A DNA stretch of 33,991 nt. Source: Defluviitaleaceae bacterium. GTDB lineage: Bacteria; Bacillota; Clostridia; Lachnospirales; WRAX01. The notes below the pieces were generated by a model, which saw only the letters and a program-made list of their open reading frames with translations, had not been told where the DNA came from and made no database searches. Positions 1-8,827 of the stretch are shown here, piece by piece. Where the stretch lies: contig WQSI01000004.1 in assembly GCA_009787945.1 (NCBI GenBank), positions 1-33,991 on the forward strand, written 5' to 3'. Position 1 is the stretch's first letter. The number at the start of each line of letters is the position of its first letter. Both the position numbers and the translations under genes were made by a program.

Positions 1-1
1 C

Positions 2-307
2 CTCGCCCTTGCTCCAAAGTCCAACGCCCTTTACACCGCCTACAACACCGCTATGAGCGATATTGCCAAAAACCCAGCCGAACCTGTGCCGCTGACAATC
101 CGCAACGCCCCCACAAAACTAATGAGCCAGCTGGATTATGGAAAAGGCTATAAATACGCCCACGATTTTGAAAACAAGGTCACTGATATGCAGTGTCTGC
201 CCGACAGTTTAGCAGACAAAAAATATTACAATCCCACAAACCAAGGTCGGGAATTGCGGATTGGGGAGCATATGGAAAATATTAGCGAGTTACGCAAGGG
301 CAAATAG
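2..307 (+). CDS. rarA: RarA/MgsA-type AAA ATPase (replication-associated recombination protein A), C-terminal fragment, 5' end outside window
   Basis: Open frame from window start; C-terminus ...TDMQCLPDSLADKKYYNPTNQGRELRIGEHMENI resembles the conserved RarA C-terminus (LPDxLxxxxYYxPTxxGxExxI). Confidence 0.8.
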   Translation, partial: LALAPKSNALYTAYNTAMSDIAKNPAEPVPLTIRNAPTKLMSQLDYGKGYKYAHDFENKVTDMQCLPDSLADKKYYNPTNQGRELRIGEHMENISELRKGK

Positions 308-321
308 AATGTGAAATTTCC

Positions 322-350
322 TTGACGATTAGGTTAATATGGTTTATACT
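322..350 (+). promoter_or_regulatory. Sigma-A type promoter TTGACG-17-TATACT
   Basis: -35 at 322-327 and -10 at 345-350 with 17 bp spacing, just upstream of ORF 362-820. Confidence 0.7.
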
Positions 351-361
351 GGAATGTAGAG

Positions 362-820
362 GTGATTGCTTTGGAAGAAAAAGCTTTTGGCAAGGAAATT
401 GCAACCGTTGGCACGGTTATTTTGTATCGGATTAATGTTGCCATGGCGGCTATTTTGGTTTTTATAAATGTGCAGATATTTGTGGGGCTGTTTATGGATG
501 AGTATGCGGATTTTCCTATTGTCACTCTAATTATTTTATCTATATGTATCATTTACGGCTTTGTCGCTGTTAATTTTATGATAACAAGGATAAAGATTTT
601 TGAAAATGGCTTGGAATACCGAAGCCTGTTCAAACGCCGTTTTGTAAGTAACCAGGACATTAAACATACAGAATTTTACAGAAAAGACAAGCTGCGTATG
701 CGCATTACCATCCACATGAAGCAGGGCAACCCAATGGTGATAAACATTGCTAAATACAAGGATAATCAGCCCATTGTTGATTTTTGTGCTGATTTCAAAA
801 AGAAAGACAAATTAACGTAA
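362..820 (+). CDS. Hypothetical membrane protein: two predicted TM helices then a bacterial PH-like domain; GTG start
   Basis: 152-aa ORF with N-terminal hydrophobic segments and a C-terminal KIFENGLEYRSLFKRRFVSNQDI...-type PH-like region. Confidence 0.7.
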   Translation: MIALEEKAFGKEIATVGTVILYRINVAMAAILVFINVQIFVGLFMDEYADFPIVTLIILSICIIYGFVAVNFMITRIKIFENGLEYRSLFKRRFVSNQDIKHTEFYRKDKLRMRITIHMKQGNPMVINIAKYKDNQPIVDFCADFKKKDKLT

Positions 821-828
821 AAAGAAGC

Positions 829-857
829 TTGAAAGGTTACACATATTGCGTTATAAT
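829..857 (+). promoter_or_regulatory. Sigma-A type promoter TTGAAA-17-TATAAT for tdh-kbl
   Basis: -35 829-834, -10 852-857, upstream of tdh. Confidence 0.7.
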
Positions 858-902
858 TGATTTGAAAACAAATATTTAACATAATAAAGGAGATTTTTTG
901 AC

Positions 903-1949
903 ATGCAAAAAACCATGAAAGCAATTGTAAAAGCCCGTGCCGAATTTGGCGGGCTAGAAATTAAAGATGTGCCAGTGCCAGAGATTGGTCCAAATGAAGT
1001 TCTTGTTAAAATGCGCAAAAACGGCATCTGCGGCACCGATGTCCACATTTACAAATGGGATGCTTGGGCGCAACGTACAATCCCAACACCAATGACCATC
1101 GGGCATGAATTTGTTGGCACAATTGAACAAATTGGCTCAAGCGTCCAGGGTTATGAAATTGGGCAGCTTGTTTCTGGCGAAGGTCATGTTGTTTGCGGCA
1201 AATGCCGCTGGTGCATCACGGGCGAGCAGCATCTTTGCCGCGCCACTAAAGGTATTGGTGTCAATATGACTGGCGTTTTTGCAGAATATGCCGCAATTCC
1301 TGCAACTAACATCTGGCCTTGCGACCCATCTATCCCAGAAAGCATCTTGGCGATACAAGACCCTCTCGGCAATGCCATTCACACGGCATATTCTTTCCCT
1401 CTAATTGGTGAAGATGTGCTTATTACAGGTGCTGGTCCAATTGGTCTTATGGCTATCCCTGTTGCTAAAATGGCAGGGGCACGCAATATCGTGGTAACTG
1501 CCCGCCGTGACGCGCCTTTAAAGCTTGCCATGGAGCTTGGCGCAACCGCTACTGTAAACGTGAAAAACCAAAAAATAGCTGACGTTGCCAAAGAGCTTGG
1601 CATGAAAGAAGGCTTTGACGTAGGTATGGAAATGTCTGGCAATCCAGATGCTTTTGCTGAAATGGTAGACAATATGGCAAATGGCGGAAAAATCGCCATC
1701 CTTGGCATTTTTGCTGATGACATCAAGCTTGATTGGGATAAAATCATCTTCCGCATGTTAACCCTAAAAGGCATCTACGGCCGCACCATGTACGACACTT
1801 GGTACAAAATGACAGCCCTGCTTCAATCTGGTCTTGTTCCCCATATGGAAAAAATTGTAACCCACGAATTCCATTACAGCAAAGTGGAGGAAGCCTTTGA
1901 AGCAGCAATGGGCCCTGATGCGGTTAAGGTTGTGCTTAATTGGGATTAA
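903..1949 (+). CDS. tdh: L-threonine 3-dehydrogenase (zinc-dependent MDR family)
   Basis: 348 aa; GHEFVG, structural zinc Cys cluster (VCGKCRWCITGEQHLC), GAGPIGLMAIPVAK Rossmann motif; followed by kbl. Confidence 0.95.
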   Translation: MQKTMKAIVKARAEFGGLEIKDVPVPEIGPNEVLVKMRKNGICGTDVHIYKWDAWAQRTIPTPMTIGHEFVGTIEQIGSSVQGYEIGQLVSGEGHVVCGKCRWCITGEQHLCRATKGIGVNMTGVFAEYAAIPATNIWPCDPSIPESILAIQDPLGNAIHTAYSFPLIGEDVLITGAGPIGLMAIPVAKMAGARNIVVTARRDAPLKLAMELGATATVNVKNQKIADVAKELGMKEGFDVGMEMSGNPDAFAEMVDNMANGGKIAILGIFADDIKLDWDKIIFRMLTLKGIYGRTMYDTWYKMTALLQSGLVPHMEKIVTHEFHYSKVEEAFEAAMGPDAVKVVLNWD

Positions 1950-2044
1950 GAACCAGCAGTCAATAAATATTTGGTTTTGCAACCGATAAATTTGATATTA
2001 AATGGAATATGTGACAGAACTAACATAATAAAGGAGAACTTAAA

Positions 2045-3232
2045 ATGAAAACAGCATACAAACACTGGGCGGCACTTGCCCAAGAGATTAAAGATAGCGG
2101 TTTGTGGAAAACCGAGCGCATCATCACCACTCCACAAGGGGCGCAGATTGATACAACTGCCACCAAGGGCGTTATCAACATGTGCGCCAATAACTACCTG
2201 GGCTTGTCCAACAATGAGGACATTAAAAAAGCTGCAATTGAAGGCATTGGGCGTTGGGGCTATGGCTATTCCAGCGTGCGCTTCATCTGCGGCACAAGCC
2301 AGCTGCATAAAGACTTGGAAGAGAAGCTTTCCAACTTTTTAGGTATGGAAGATACAATTCTTTATAGCTCTTGTTATGATGCCAACGGCGGTCTTTTTGA
2401 AACTATTTTGACTGCGGAAGATGCCATTATATCTGACGAGCTTAACCATGCTTCCATTATTGATGGTGTGCGCCTTTGCAAGGCTATGCGCTACCGCTAC
2501 AAAAACAACAATATGGAAGAGCTTGAAAATTGCTTAAAAGACGCTACTGAGAAGGGTGCGCGCATTAAAGCAATCGTAACTGACGGCGTGTTTTCCATGG
2601 ACGGCACAATTGCAGACCTTGTTTCCGTTTGCGATTTGGCTGATAAATATGACGCAATTGTTATTGTGGATGATAGCCATGGTGTTGGCGTTATTGGCGA
2701 CAACCTAAAGGGCGCACACGAACATTGCGGCGTTATCGAGCGCATTGACGTGATGACAGGCACATTAGGCAAAGCCCTTGGCGGCTCATCTGGCGGCTAC
2801 ACCACAGGCAAAAAAGCCATTATCGACATTTTGCGCCAACGCAGCCGCACCTACCTATTCTCCAACACCCTATCCCCAATCATCGCATCTGCGTCTATCA
2901 AAGTTATTGATATGATTGAAAACGACAAAGAGCTGGTGGGCAGAATTAAAGAAAACACCGCCTATTTCCGCAAAGGACTAAAGGAAATTGGCTATGACAT
3001 AATCGAAGGCACTCACCCCATCGTGCCAATTATGACCTACGACGAAATTAAAGCAGGACAGCTTGCCGAGAAAATGCTAGAAAAAGGCGTTTACGTCATC
3101 GGCTTCTTCTTCCCCGTGGTTCCCCGCGGCAAAGCCCGCGTCCGCACCCAAGTGTCCGCCGCCCACACCCGTGAGCAGCTAGACCACGCGCTAAATGCCT
3201 TTAAAGAAGCCAAAGCAGAGCTTGGGATTTAA
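2045..3232 (+). CDS. kbl: Glycine C-acetyltransferase (2-amino-3-ketobutyrate CoA ligase)
   Basis: 395 aa; alpha-oxoamine synthase signatures ([29 protein letters not shown]); adjacent to tdh. Confidence 0.95.
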   Translation: MKTAYKHWAALAQEIKDSGLWKTERIITTPQGAQIDTTATKGVINMCANNYLGLSNNEDIKKAAIEGIGRWGYGYSSVRFICGTSQLHKDLEEKLSNFLGMEDTILYSSCYDANGGLFETILTAEDAIISDELNHASIIDGVRLCKAMRYRYKNNNMEELENCLKDATEKGARIKAIVTDGVFSMDGTIADLVSVCDLADKYDAIVIVDDSHGVGVIGDNLKGAHEHCGVIERIDVMTGTLGKALGGSSGGYTTGKKAIIDILRQRSRTYLFSNTLSPIIASASIKVIDMIENDKELVGRIKENTAYFRKGLKEIGYDIIEGTHPIVPIMTYDEIKAGQLAEKMLEKGVYVIGFFFPVVPRGKARVRTQVSAAHTREQLDHALNAFKEAKAELGI

Positions 3233-3239
3233 AATATAC

Positions 3240-3280
3240 AACAACCCCCGCAGATGCCTATGTCTGCGGGGTTTGTTGTC
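3240..3280 (+). terminator. Intrinsic terminator-like hairpin after kbl
   Basis: ACAACCCCCGCAGAtgcctatgTCTGCGGGGTTTGTTGT inverted repeat directly after the kbl stop. Confidence 0.8.
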
Positions 3281-3364
3281 ATTGGTCATATATTGATAAA
3301 ATCTTTTATTGACCTATTCCCCATAATGGACGAGCTACATAATTATCGACAACAATTATTCTGA

Positions 3365-4858
3365 TTAGTCAATTATGAAGTTTCCGCTTTGAACTCTACC
3401 GAAGTGAACTTGACCATTCTGTGACCACCTTGTAACATTGTGACCTGTGCGAGTTCCTAATCCCCAGTGTCCATACGTCCAATTCCCTTGGTACACATTA
3501 CCATGCCGCCAATACGTACCCCAACCGATTGCATTATTCCACCAGTGTGTACCCCCACCAATTGCATTATTATTTATATAATTCCCCTGGGACACATTAC
3601 CAGTATGCCACCAGAATGTTGCCGTTCCGTTGGGAAGGTCGTTTGTAAACCAACCCTGAATTATATTTCCATTATGCCACCAATATGTACCCCAGCCAGA
3701 CCTTAGTCCTTCTCCAGCAAAGCCACCAGAATAGATGTCCCCATTGATTAACCAAACTGTGCCTTGTCCATTTAACCAATTGTTAACAAAGTCACCTTGA
3801 GCAATATTTCCACTGGCTCTCCAATGGGTTCCCCGTGTACGCCAACCATTATTCCAACTACCTTGAAAAACACTGCCGTCTGGCCACCACATAGTGCCCC
3901 ATCCGTGAGGCTGAAGATTAACAAAGCTTCCCACATAAACAGCCCCGGAATCCCACCGCAGCGTGATGCTATCAGATGCTGGCCACTGGGGAGCAGGGCC
4001 TGGGCGAGCAGGTGGCTGTTGTTGAGGGCGCGAAGGTGCTGGACCTGGATGCGATGGTTGTGTTACGCTGGGTGGGGTTGGCTGCGTTGGTTGTGTCACA
4101 TGGGGCGGGGTTGGTTGGGATGTGTGTGGAGGTGTGGGACGCACTGACGAACCAGTATTTGTCTGACCTCTAACAACATTATTATAAATGTCCCTTGTAA
4201 CTTCGCTAGTGATAGTTGACACTATTGCTGTGGCTATTGTCTTACCAAGCCATTTTCCAACAGGTATCAACCAAGCAAGCGTGGGTTGCATTGGAGGATA
4301 ATAAGTAATTTCCCACCCCCCAAAGAATCCTCCGTATATAGCTTTGGAAACGCCCTCTGGCCACGAATAACTTAAAAACGTCACTTCCTCACCAACTGGC
4401 ACATATGAAGGAACATGAATGTAATAGGCAATTTCATAAATTCCGCCAAGCATGCCTAGGTTTGAAATAGCGTTGAAGGCGTTTCGTGTTTCTTCAATAG
4501 TGTTAAAATACATAACCAGATTGCCCAGTCCTTGGAAATATCCCGAAGCGTTTACGGAGCTTGCCAAGATGCTACCGTCAGTGGATGTGTTTACTAGCAA
4601 AATCCTAGATTGAAAAACATCATACAGATGTGTCGTACCCGTGTGAGTGTTTGTGACTGCGTAGGACATGCCATCGAGTTCAATAAAAACAAATCTGGTG
4701 TTGGTAGAATTAATGATGGATTGTATGTCATATACATTCCCATTGATTAGAAATCGACCATTGTCGTTTACAACCTGACCAGAAATCGGGGTAATATAGA
4801 TAGTTGATAATGAGATAATGAGTACCAAACTCATCATGCGTTTGAGAATTTTTCTCAC
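3365..4858 (-). CDS. Secreted protein with Pro/Gln-rich linker and C-terminal Trp-rich MORN-like repeats
   Basis: 497 aa; signal peptide-like N-terminus (MRKILKRMMSLVLIISLSTIYITPISG), PTPPHTSQPTPPHVTQPTQPTPP linker, repeated G-x-G-T-x-W-W/YxGxW units typical of MORN repeats. Confidence 0.8.
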   Translation of the reverse strand: MRKILKRMMSLVLIISLSTIYITPISGQVVNDNGRFLINGNVYDIQSIINSTNTRFVFIELDGMSYAVTNTHTGTTHLYDVFQSRILLVNTSTDGSILASSVNASGYFQGLGNLVMYFNTIEETRNAFNAISNLGMLGGIYEIAYYIHVPSYVPVGEEVTFLSYSWPEGVSKAIYGGFFGGWEITYYPPMQPTLAWLIPVGKWLGKTIATAIVSTITSEVTRDIYNNVVRGQTNTGSSVRPTPPHTSQPTPPHVTQPTQPTPPSVTQPSHPGPAPSRPQQQPPARPGPAPQWPASDSITLRWDSGAVYVGSFVNLQPHGWGTMWWPDGSVFQGSWNNGWRTRGTHWRASGNIAQGDFVNNWLNGQGTVWLINGDIYSGGFAGEGLRSGWGTYWWHNGNIIQGWFTNDLPNGTATFWWHTGNVSQGNYINNNAIGGGTHWWNNAIGWGTYWRHGNVYQGNWTYGHWGLGTRTGHNVTRWSQNGQVHFGRVQSGNFIID

Positions 4859-4894
4859 AAAAATAACCTCCTTCGGCTCTAAAAATATAGTTGA

Positions 4895-5004
4895 CTAATA
4901 AGCCTAAGTGAGGTAAAATTGTCACTAGGCTTATAAAGGCCGTACGGGACACGCAGGTCGCGAAACTTTTGCTGAGTAGACGACTTGCGTGTCCTTTTTG
5001 CCTT
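4895..5004 (-). ncRNA. Candidate structured 5' leader RNA (element A) of the MORN protein gene
   Basis: Minus strand: AAGGC-[long hairpin GGACACGCAAGTCG...CGACCTGCGTGTCC]-GGCCTT followed by hairpin TAAGCCTAGTGA-caattttacc-TCACTTAGGCTTA; same architecture as 33359-33462. Confidence 0.6.
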
Positions 5005-5013
5005 TGTAAATCA

Positions 5014-5042
5014 ATTATAAGTCAACCCGCTATTTTTGTCAA
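5014..5042 (-). promoter_or_regulatory. Perfect consensus sigma-A promoter TTGACA-17-TATAAT driving element A
   Basis: Reverse complement reads TTGACA AAAATAGCGGGTTGACT TATAAT. Confidence 0.85.
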
Positions 5043-5116
5043 CACAAAAATCGGGGGTTAAGCAATTTTAATGCCCGAAACCCGCTGCGACCAATCACCC
5101 TGCATCAAGTGCGGGA

Positions 5117-6442
5117 TTACGGGGTTTGTGTAACGACTTCCCCGACAACTTCATATTGGAAAGTTTCGGTTATGCGCACTTGGACAAATTCGCCAAGTTG
5201 CAGGTGGCGGTGGCTGGAGATGAAAACCATGCCGTCGATGTCGGGGGCTTCGCCAAAGGAGCGGCCGAAATATATGCCGTTTTCTTCCGCGCCTTCGACG
5301 ACGACTTCGTAAGTGCGGCCATCTCTTTTTGCTAGTTGGTTGGCGGTTGCGCCCTGTTGGATTTTCATTAGGCGGTCATAGCGAGCCAATTTGGTTTTTT
5401 CTTCTAAATGGTCTGGCAGGTTGTCTGCGGGGGTGCCTTCTTCTCTGGAATATGGGAAAACGCCAAGCCAATCAAATTCCATATCCTCCACAAATTTGCA
5501 CATGGCTGCAAAATCTGCCTTGGTTTCCCCTGGAAATCCTGTGATTAGAGTTGTTCGCAAAACCACATTGGGAACAGACTTGCGTATATGGGCAATGGTG
5601 TCCCGTAGGCTTTGCTCAGTGCTTCTGCGCCCCATTAGCTTCAAAATTTTATCGGAGCAGTGTTGGATTGGCAAGTCAATATATGGTAAAATTTTGGGGT
5701 TTTGCGCCATTTCTGCCAATAGGTCATCATAGATATGTTCTGGGTAGCAATATAGCAGGCGAAGCCAATGTATGCCTTCGATTTTAGATAGTTTATCAAG
5801 CAAAACATGGAGTTTTTGCCCTTCATAGATGTCTGTTCCATACAGGGTTGTGTCTTGGGCGACCAAAACAAGCTCGCGCACCCCTAAATCTGCCAATCGT
5901 TTGGCTTCTTCCAGCAAGCTTTCAAGGTGGCGGCTGGTATAGCTCCCGCGAATGGCGGGGATTGTGCAGTATGTGCAATTTTTGTCGCAACCTTCTGCAA
6001 TGCGCAAATATGCGTAATGTTTGGGGGTGGAAGGTATGCGCAAAAGCTCCAAATCCGTTGTTAGCGGTTGTATGGCGGCGGCAACCCCCAACGCCTTTTG
6101 TACAACAGGTATAAGGTTTGCGTATTCGTTAACGCCCATTACGGCATCCACGCCGTCCACTGCCAAAATGTCCTCACGATAGCGCACAGCGGCGCAGCCC
6201 GTCACAATTACAGCACGGCAGCATCCTGTTTCTTTTTGACCAATTGCCGACTGGATTTCTTGATAACTTTCATCAACTGCATCTTGCAAAAAACCGCAAG
6301 TGTTGATGATGATAACCTCTGCTTGACTAGCGTCAGCCGTCAACACAAACCCTTGACTAGCCAAAAGCCCAAGCATAACCTCGCTGTCCACGGTATTTTT
6401 ATCACAACCCAAAGACACCAAGGCGACTCTTAATTCACTCAT
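5117..6442 (-). CDS. rimO: Ribosomal protein S12 methylthiotransferase (radical SAM)
   Basis: VALVSLGCDKNTVDSEVMLGLL N-terminus, radical SAM CxxxCxxC (CDKNCTYCTIP), C-terminal TRAM-like region; start chosen at MSELRV. Confidence 0.95.
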   Translation of the reverse strand: MSELRVALVSLGCDKNTVDSEVMLGLLASQGFVLTADASQAEVIIINTCGFLQDAVDESYQEIQSAIGQKETGCCRAVIVTGCAAVRYREDILAVDGVDAVMGVNEYANLIPVVQKALGVAAAIQPLTTDLELLRIPSTPKHYAYLRIAEGCDKNCTYCTIPAIRGSYTSRHLESLLEEAKRLADLGVRELVLVAQDTTLYGTDIYEGQKLHVLLDKLSKIEGIHWLRLLYCYPEHIYDDLLAEMAQNPKILPYIDLPIQHCSDKILKLMGRRSTEQSLRDTIAHIRKSVPNVVLRTTLITGFPGETKADFAAMCKFVEDMEFDWLGVFPYSREEGTPADNLPDHLEEKTKLARYDRLMKIQQGATANQLAKRDGRTYEVVVEGAEENGIYFGRSFGEAPDIDGMVFISSHRHLQLGEFVQVRITETFQYEVVGEVVTQTP

Positions 6443-6443
6443 T

Positions 6444-6752
6444 TTAAGACCCTTTCTTTGTAACCTTTTTCTTGTTAAACGCCGACGGCACAAGGCGGTA
6501 GGCTTCTTTTTTATCCATTTTGGTTATATATCGCGTGGCGATTCTCTCCCCGCAATTTGGGCAAAACACCGCCCCATGATGCTGAGAAAAATCAACCGAC
6601 CCTTCTATAATTCGGTCATTGTACATTTTAACCAACCCGCTTTCCCCAACCTTTTGATAACGGGCAATAAAACCCTTGCACATAGCACAAGAGATTATCA
6701 AAATGTGACTGCCACGGATTTTTTTGCAGTTTGGGTTTGGGTATATTGTCAT
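6444..6752 (-). CDS. Small zinc-ribbon-like protein of unknown function
   Basis: About 102 aa from MTIYPN; CAMC...CPNC cysteine pairs; lies between rimO and the next upstream gene. Confidence 0.6.
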   Translation of the reverse strand: MTIYPNPNCKKIRGSHILIISCAMCKGFIARYQKVGESGLVKMYNDRIIEGSVDFSQHHGAVFCPNCGERIATRYITKMDKKEAYRLVPSAFNKKKVTKKGS

Positions 6753-7663
6753 GGGCTTTCTTCTCCCAAGGTGCTTATAACCAACAAAATTAACGACAAG
6801 CAACGATTGAAGAAATATTCGTGATGAAGGGGGTTTGTAATTTGCGTAACATCAGTTCCTTTATGTCGTATATCAAATCTATTCCCAATAGCCCACAATG
6901 TCTTAAACTCTTTGTCAAAAAGTTCGATAAATTCTTGCCTTTTGTCACCAATTGTCTTTATAACTTCTGTTTCTGAAGATTTTCGCTTACGGTCTGCATG
7001 ATATGTTTTGATATATTCAAATGCATCCCAAATTTTCTCGCAAGCGGTTTTTCTGCTAGACGGGTGGGGTTGCTTGTAATGATGAAACGCATCTTTAAGC
7101 AATTCCCTAATCCCTTCTTCTTGAAAATCATTAACCATATTTACAACAGATGGCGTTAAAATGGCGTTATAAACGACCCTCTCTACATTTTTGTCATCCG
7201 TCAGCACAAATAAAAGCCCAACTAAATCGAATATACCATTAATCTCTTTTTGGAATTCAATAAAGAAGTTATCTGTTCCGAGGTGCCTGATGTGATAATG
7301 CCTATGAAAGCTGTGCCAATTCATCTCCTCAAAGTCCTCGCCGTTTTTGGCGATATATTCAATTAAATCTAATAAGCTATATTGGTCGTAGTTGGAATAT
7401 TCGTTGGGAGTTCGCATCCAATTATAGCCGTCCTCGTATAGCCGAGGAATTATGAATTTCATTTTTCTGTTAAAGCTATCTTCATCAAGTCCACAACAAA
7501 CTTCGTTGTCGGGATAGTCTGAACACCAATCAGGGAACTGGTGAGAAAGGTTCTTGTAATACTTGCTGCAACATTCAAGTAATATCCCGAACATGTCAGG
7601 TGTTATTGTGGATGTTCTGTTAATTGGTGACCTCATACCATGCCTTTCAGTAAACAGCTCCAT
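6749..7663 (-). CDS. Possible AbiJ/HEPN-related protein (AbiJ-NTD4-like N-terminus)
   Basis: About 304 aa from MELFTERHGMRSPINRTSTITPDMFG; N-terminus resembles AbiJ-NTD4 starts (xLFSERxGx), C-terminus contains RFDIRHKG...LSLILLVISTL resembling a HEPN-type end. Assigned from memory only. Confidence 0.45.
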   Translation of the reverse strand: MELFTERHGMRSPINRTSTITPDMFGILLECCSKYYKNLSHQFPDWCSDYPDNEVCCGLDEDSFNRKMKFIIPRLYEDGYNWMRTPNEYSNYDQYSLLDLIEYIAKNGEDFEEMNWHSFHRHYHIRHLGTDNFFIEFQKEINGIFDLVGLLFVLTDDKNVERVVYNAILTPSVVNMVNDFQEEGIRELLKDAFHHYKQPHPSSRKTACEKIWDAFEYIKTYHADRKRKSSETEVIKTIGDKRQEFIELFDKEFKTLWAIGNRFDIRHKGTDVTQITNPLHHEYFFNRCLSLILLVISTLGEESP

Positions 7664-7664
7664 T

Positions 7665-8729
7665 TTATCCCTCCAACATCTTTTCAATTTCTTCAATGAG
7701 AACGTCAGCCATATTTTCCTCGGCAATTTTGCGCACAATCTCCCCTTTTTTAAACAAAATGCCGCTGTCGCGCCCGCAGGCGATGCCTATGTCGGCTTCT
7801 TTGGCTTCCCCAGGGCCATTTACCACACAGCCCATAATAGCGATGCTGATGGGGGCTGTGATGTGGGCAATTCTGCGCTGAACTTGCTCCGCCAGGGGGA
7901 TAAGGTCAACTTCTGTGCGCCCACAGGTGGGGCAGGAGATGATTTCAGGCCCAAAACTGCGCAGCCGCAGGGATTGTAGCATTTCTTTTGCGGCGCGTAT
8001 TTCTTCTACAGGGTCGGCGGTAAGGGAAACCCGCAAAGTGTCGCCCATGCCCTGGGTAAGAAGGGCAGACAATCCCGCGGTGGATTTTATTGTGCCAGAA
8101 TATAGCGTGCCAGCCTCTGTAATGCCGATATGTAAGGGATAATCCACCTGGGGGGCAAGGATTTGGTGGGCTTTTAAGGTCATGGGGATGTTGCTGGCTT
8201 TCATGGATATGATGATATTGTCAAAGTCCATATCCTCAAGAATACGGACGTTTCGCAGGGCAGATTCTGCAAGGCCTTCTGCTGATACGCCGTTAAATTT
8301 GTCAATCAAATCTTGCTCTAAAGAACCAGAATTTACACCAACACGAATTGGGATGCCCCTTTTGCGGCAAGCATCTGCCACAGCCTTCACCCTGTCCAAA
8401 CTGCCAATATTTCCAGGGTTTATGCGGATTTTGTCTGCACCTGCTTCAATTGCGGCAAGTGCCATATTATAATCAAAATGAATGTCGGCAACCAAGGGCA
8501 AGCCGTCAATTTTACGGCGTATTTCCTTGAAGCCTTCGGCGGCGGCTTTGTCGTTTACCGTCACCCGCACAATCTCACAGCCTGCTTCTGCTAAAGCTTT
8601 GATTTGAGCCACGGTTGCGTCCACATCTGCTGTTTTTGTATTAGTCATAGATTGAATTGTAACGGGGTAATCCCCCCCGATTGGCACGCCACCAACCCGA
8701 ACAACACGTGACTTTCTGCGATTATACAT
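7665..8729 (-). CDS. ispG: 4-hydroxy-3-methylbut-2-en-1-yl diphosphate synthase
   Basis: 354 aa; RVGGVPIGGDYPVTIQSMTNTKTADVDATVAQI, CPTCGRTEVDL, MGCVVNGPGEAKEADIGIACG. Confidence 0.95.
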   Translation of the reverse strand: MYNRRKSRVVRVGGVPIGGDYPVTIQSMTNTKTADVDATVAQIKALAEAGCEIVRVTVNDKAAAEGFKEIRRKIDGLPLVADIHFDYNMALAAIEAGADKIRINPGNIGSLDRVKAVADACRKRGIPIRVGVNSGSLEQDLIDKFNGVSAEGLAESALRNVRILEDMDFDNIIISMKASNIPMTLKAHQILAPQVDYPLHIGITEAGTLYSGTIKSTAGLSALLTQGMGDTLRVSLTADPVEEIRAAKEMLQSLRLRSFGPEIISCPTCGRTEVDLIPLAEQVQRRIAHITAPISIAIMGCVVNGPGEAKEADIGIACGRDSGILFKKGEIVRKIAEENMADVLIEEIEKMLEG

Positions 8730-8827
8730 AATGATGACCCCCTAAATGTTATTAAGCCGAGTATACCATAAAATCGGCTTGAAGGCAAGGGGTTGACGGT
8801 TTTTGGTAAATCTGATAAAATAAAACC

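Noticed and set aside
334-552. 72-aa minus ORF overlapping the PH-like membrane gene
   Set aside because: Antisense overlap; the plus-strand ORF has a promoter and coherent domain structure.
3467-4173. Plus-strand ORFs (79, 116, 65 aa) opposite the MORN gene
   Set aside because: Antisense shadows of the repetitive, Pro/Trp-rich MORN coding sequence; no RBS or plausible domain.
4895-5004. Assignment of elements A/B to purine or c-di-GMP riboswitches
   Set aside because: GTCTAC and ACACGCA fragments are reminiscent, but the junction architecture and other conserved positions do not match; left as unassigned.
8754-8782. Hairpin AAGCCGAgtataccataaaaTCGGCTT between ispG and topB as a regulatory RNA
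   Set aside because: Overlaps the -10 and spacer of the ispG promoter and is short; not enough evidence for a separate element.
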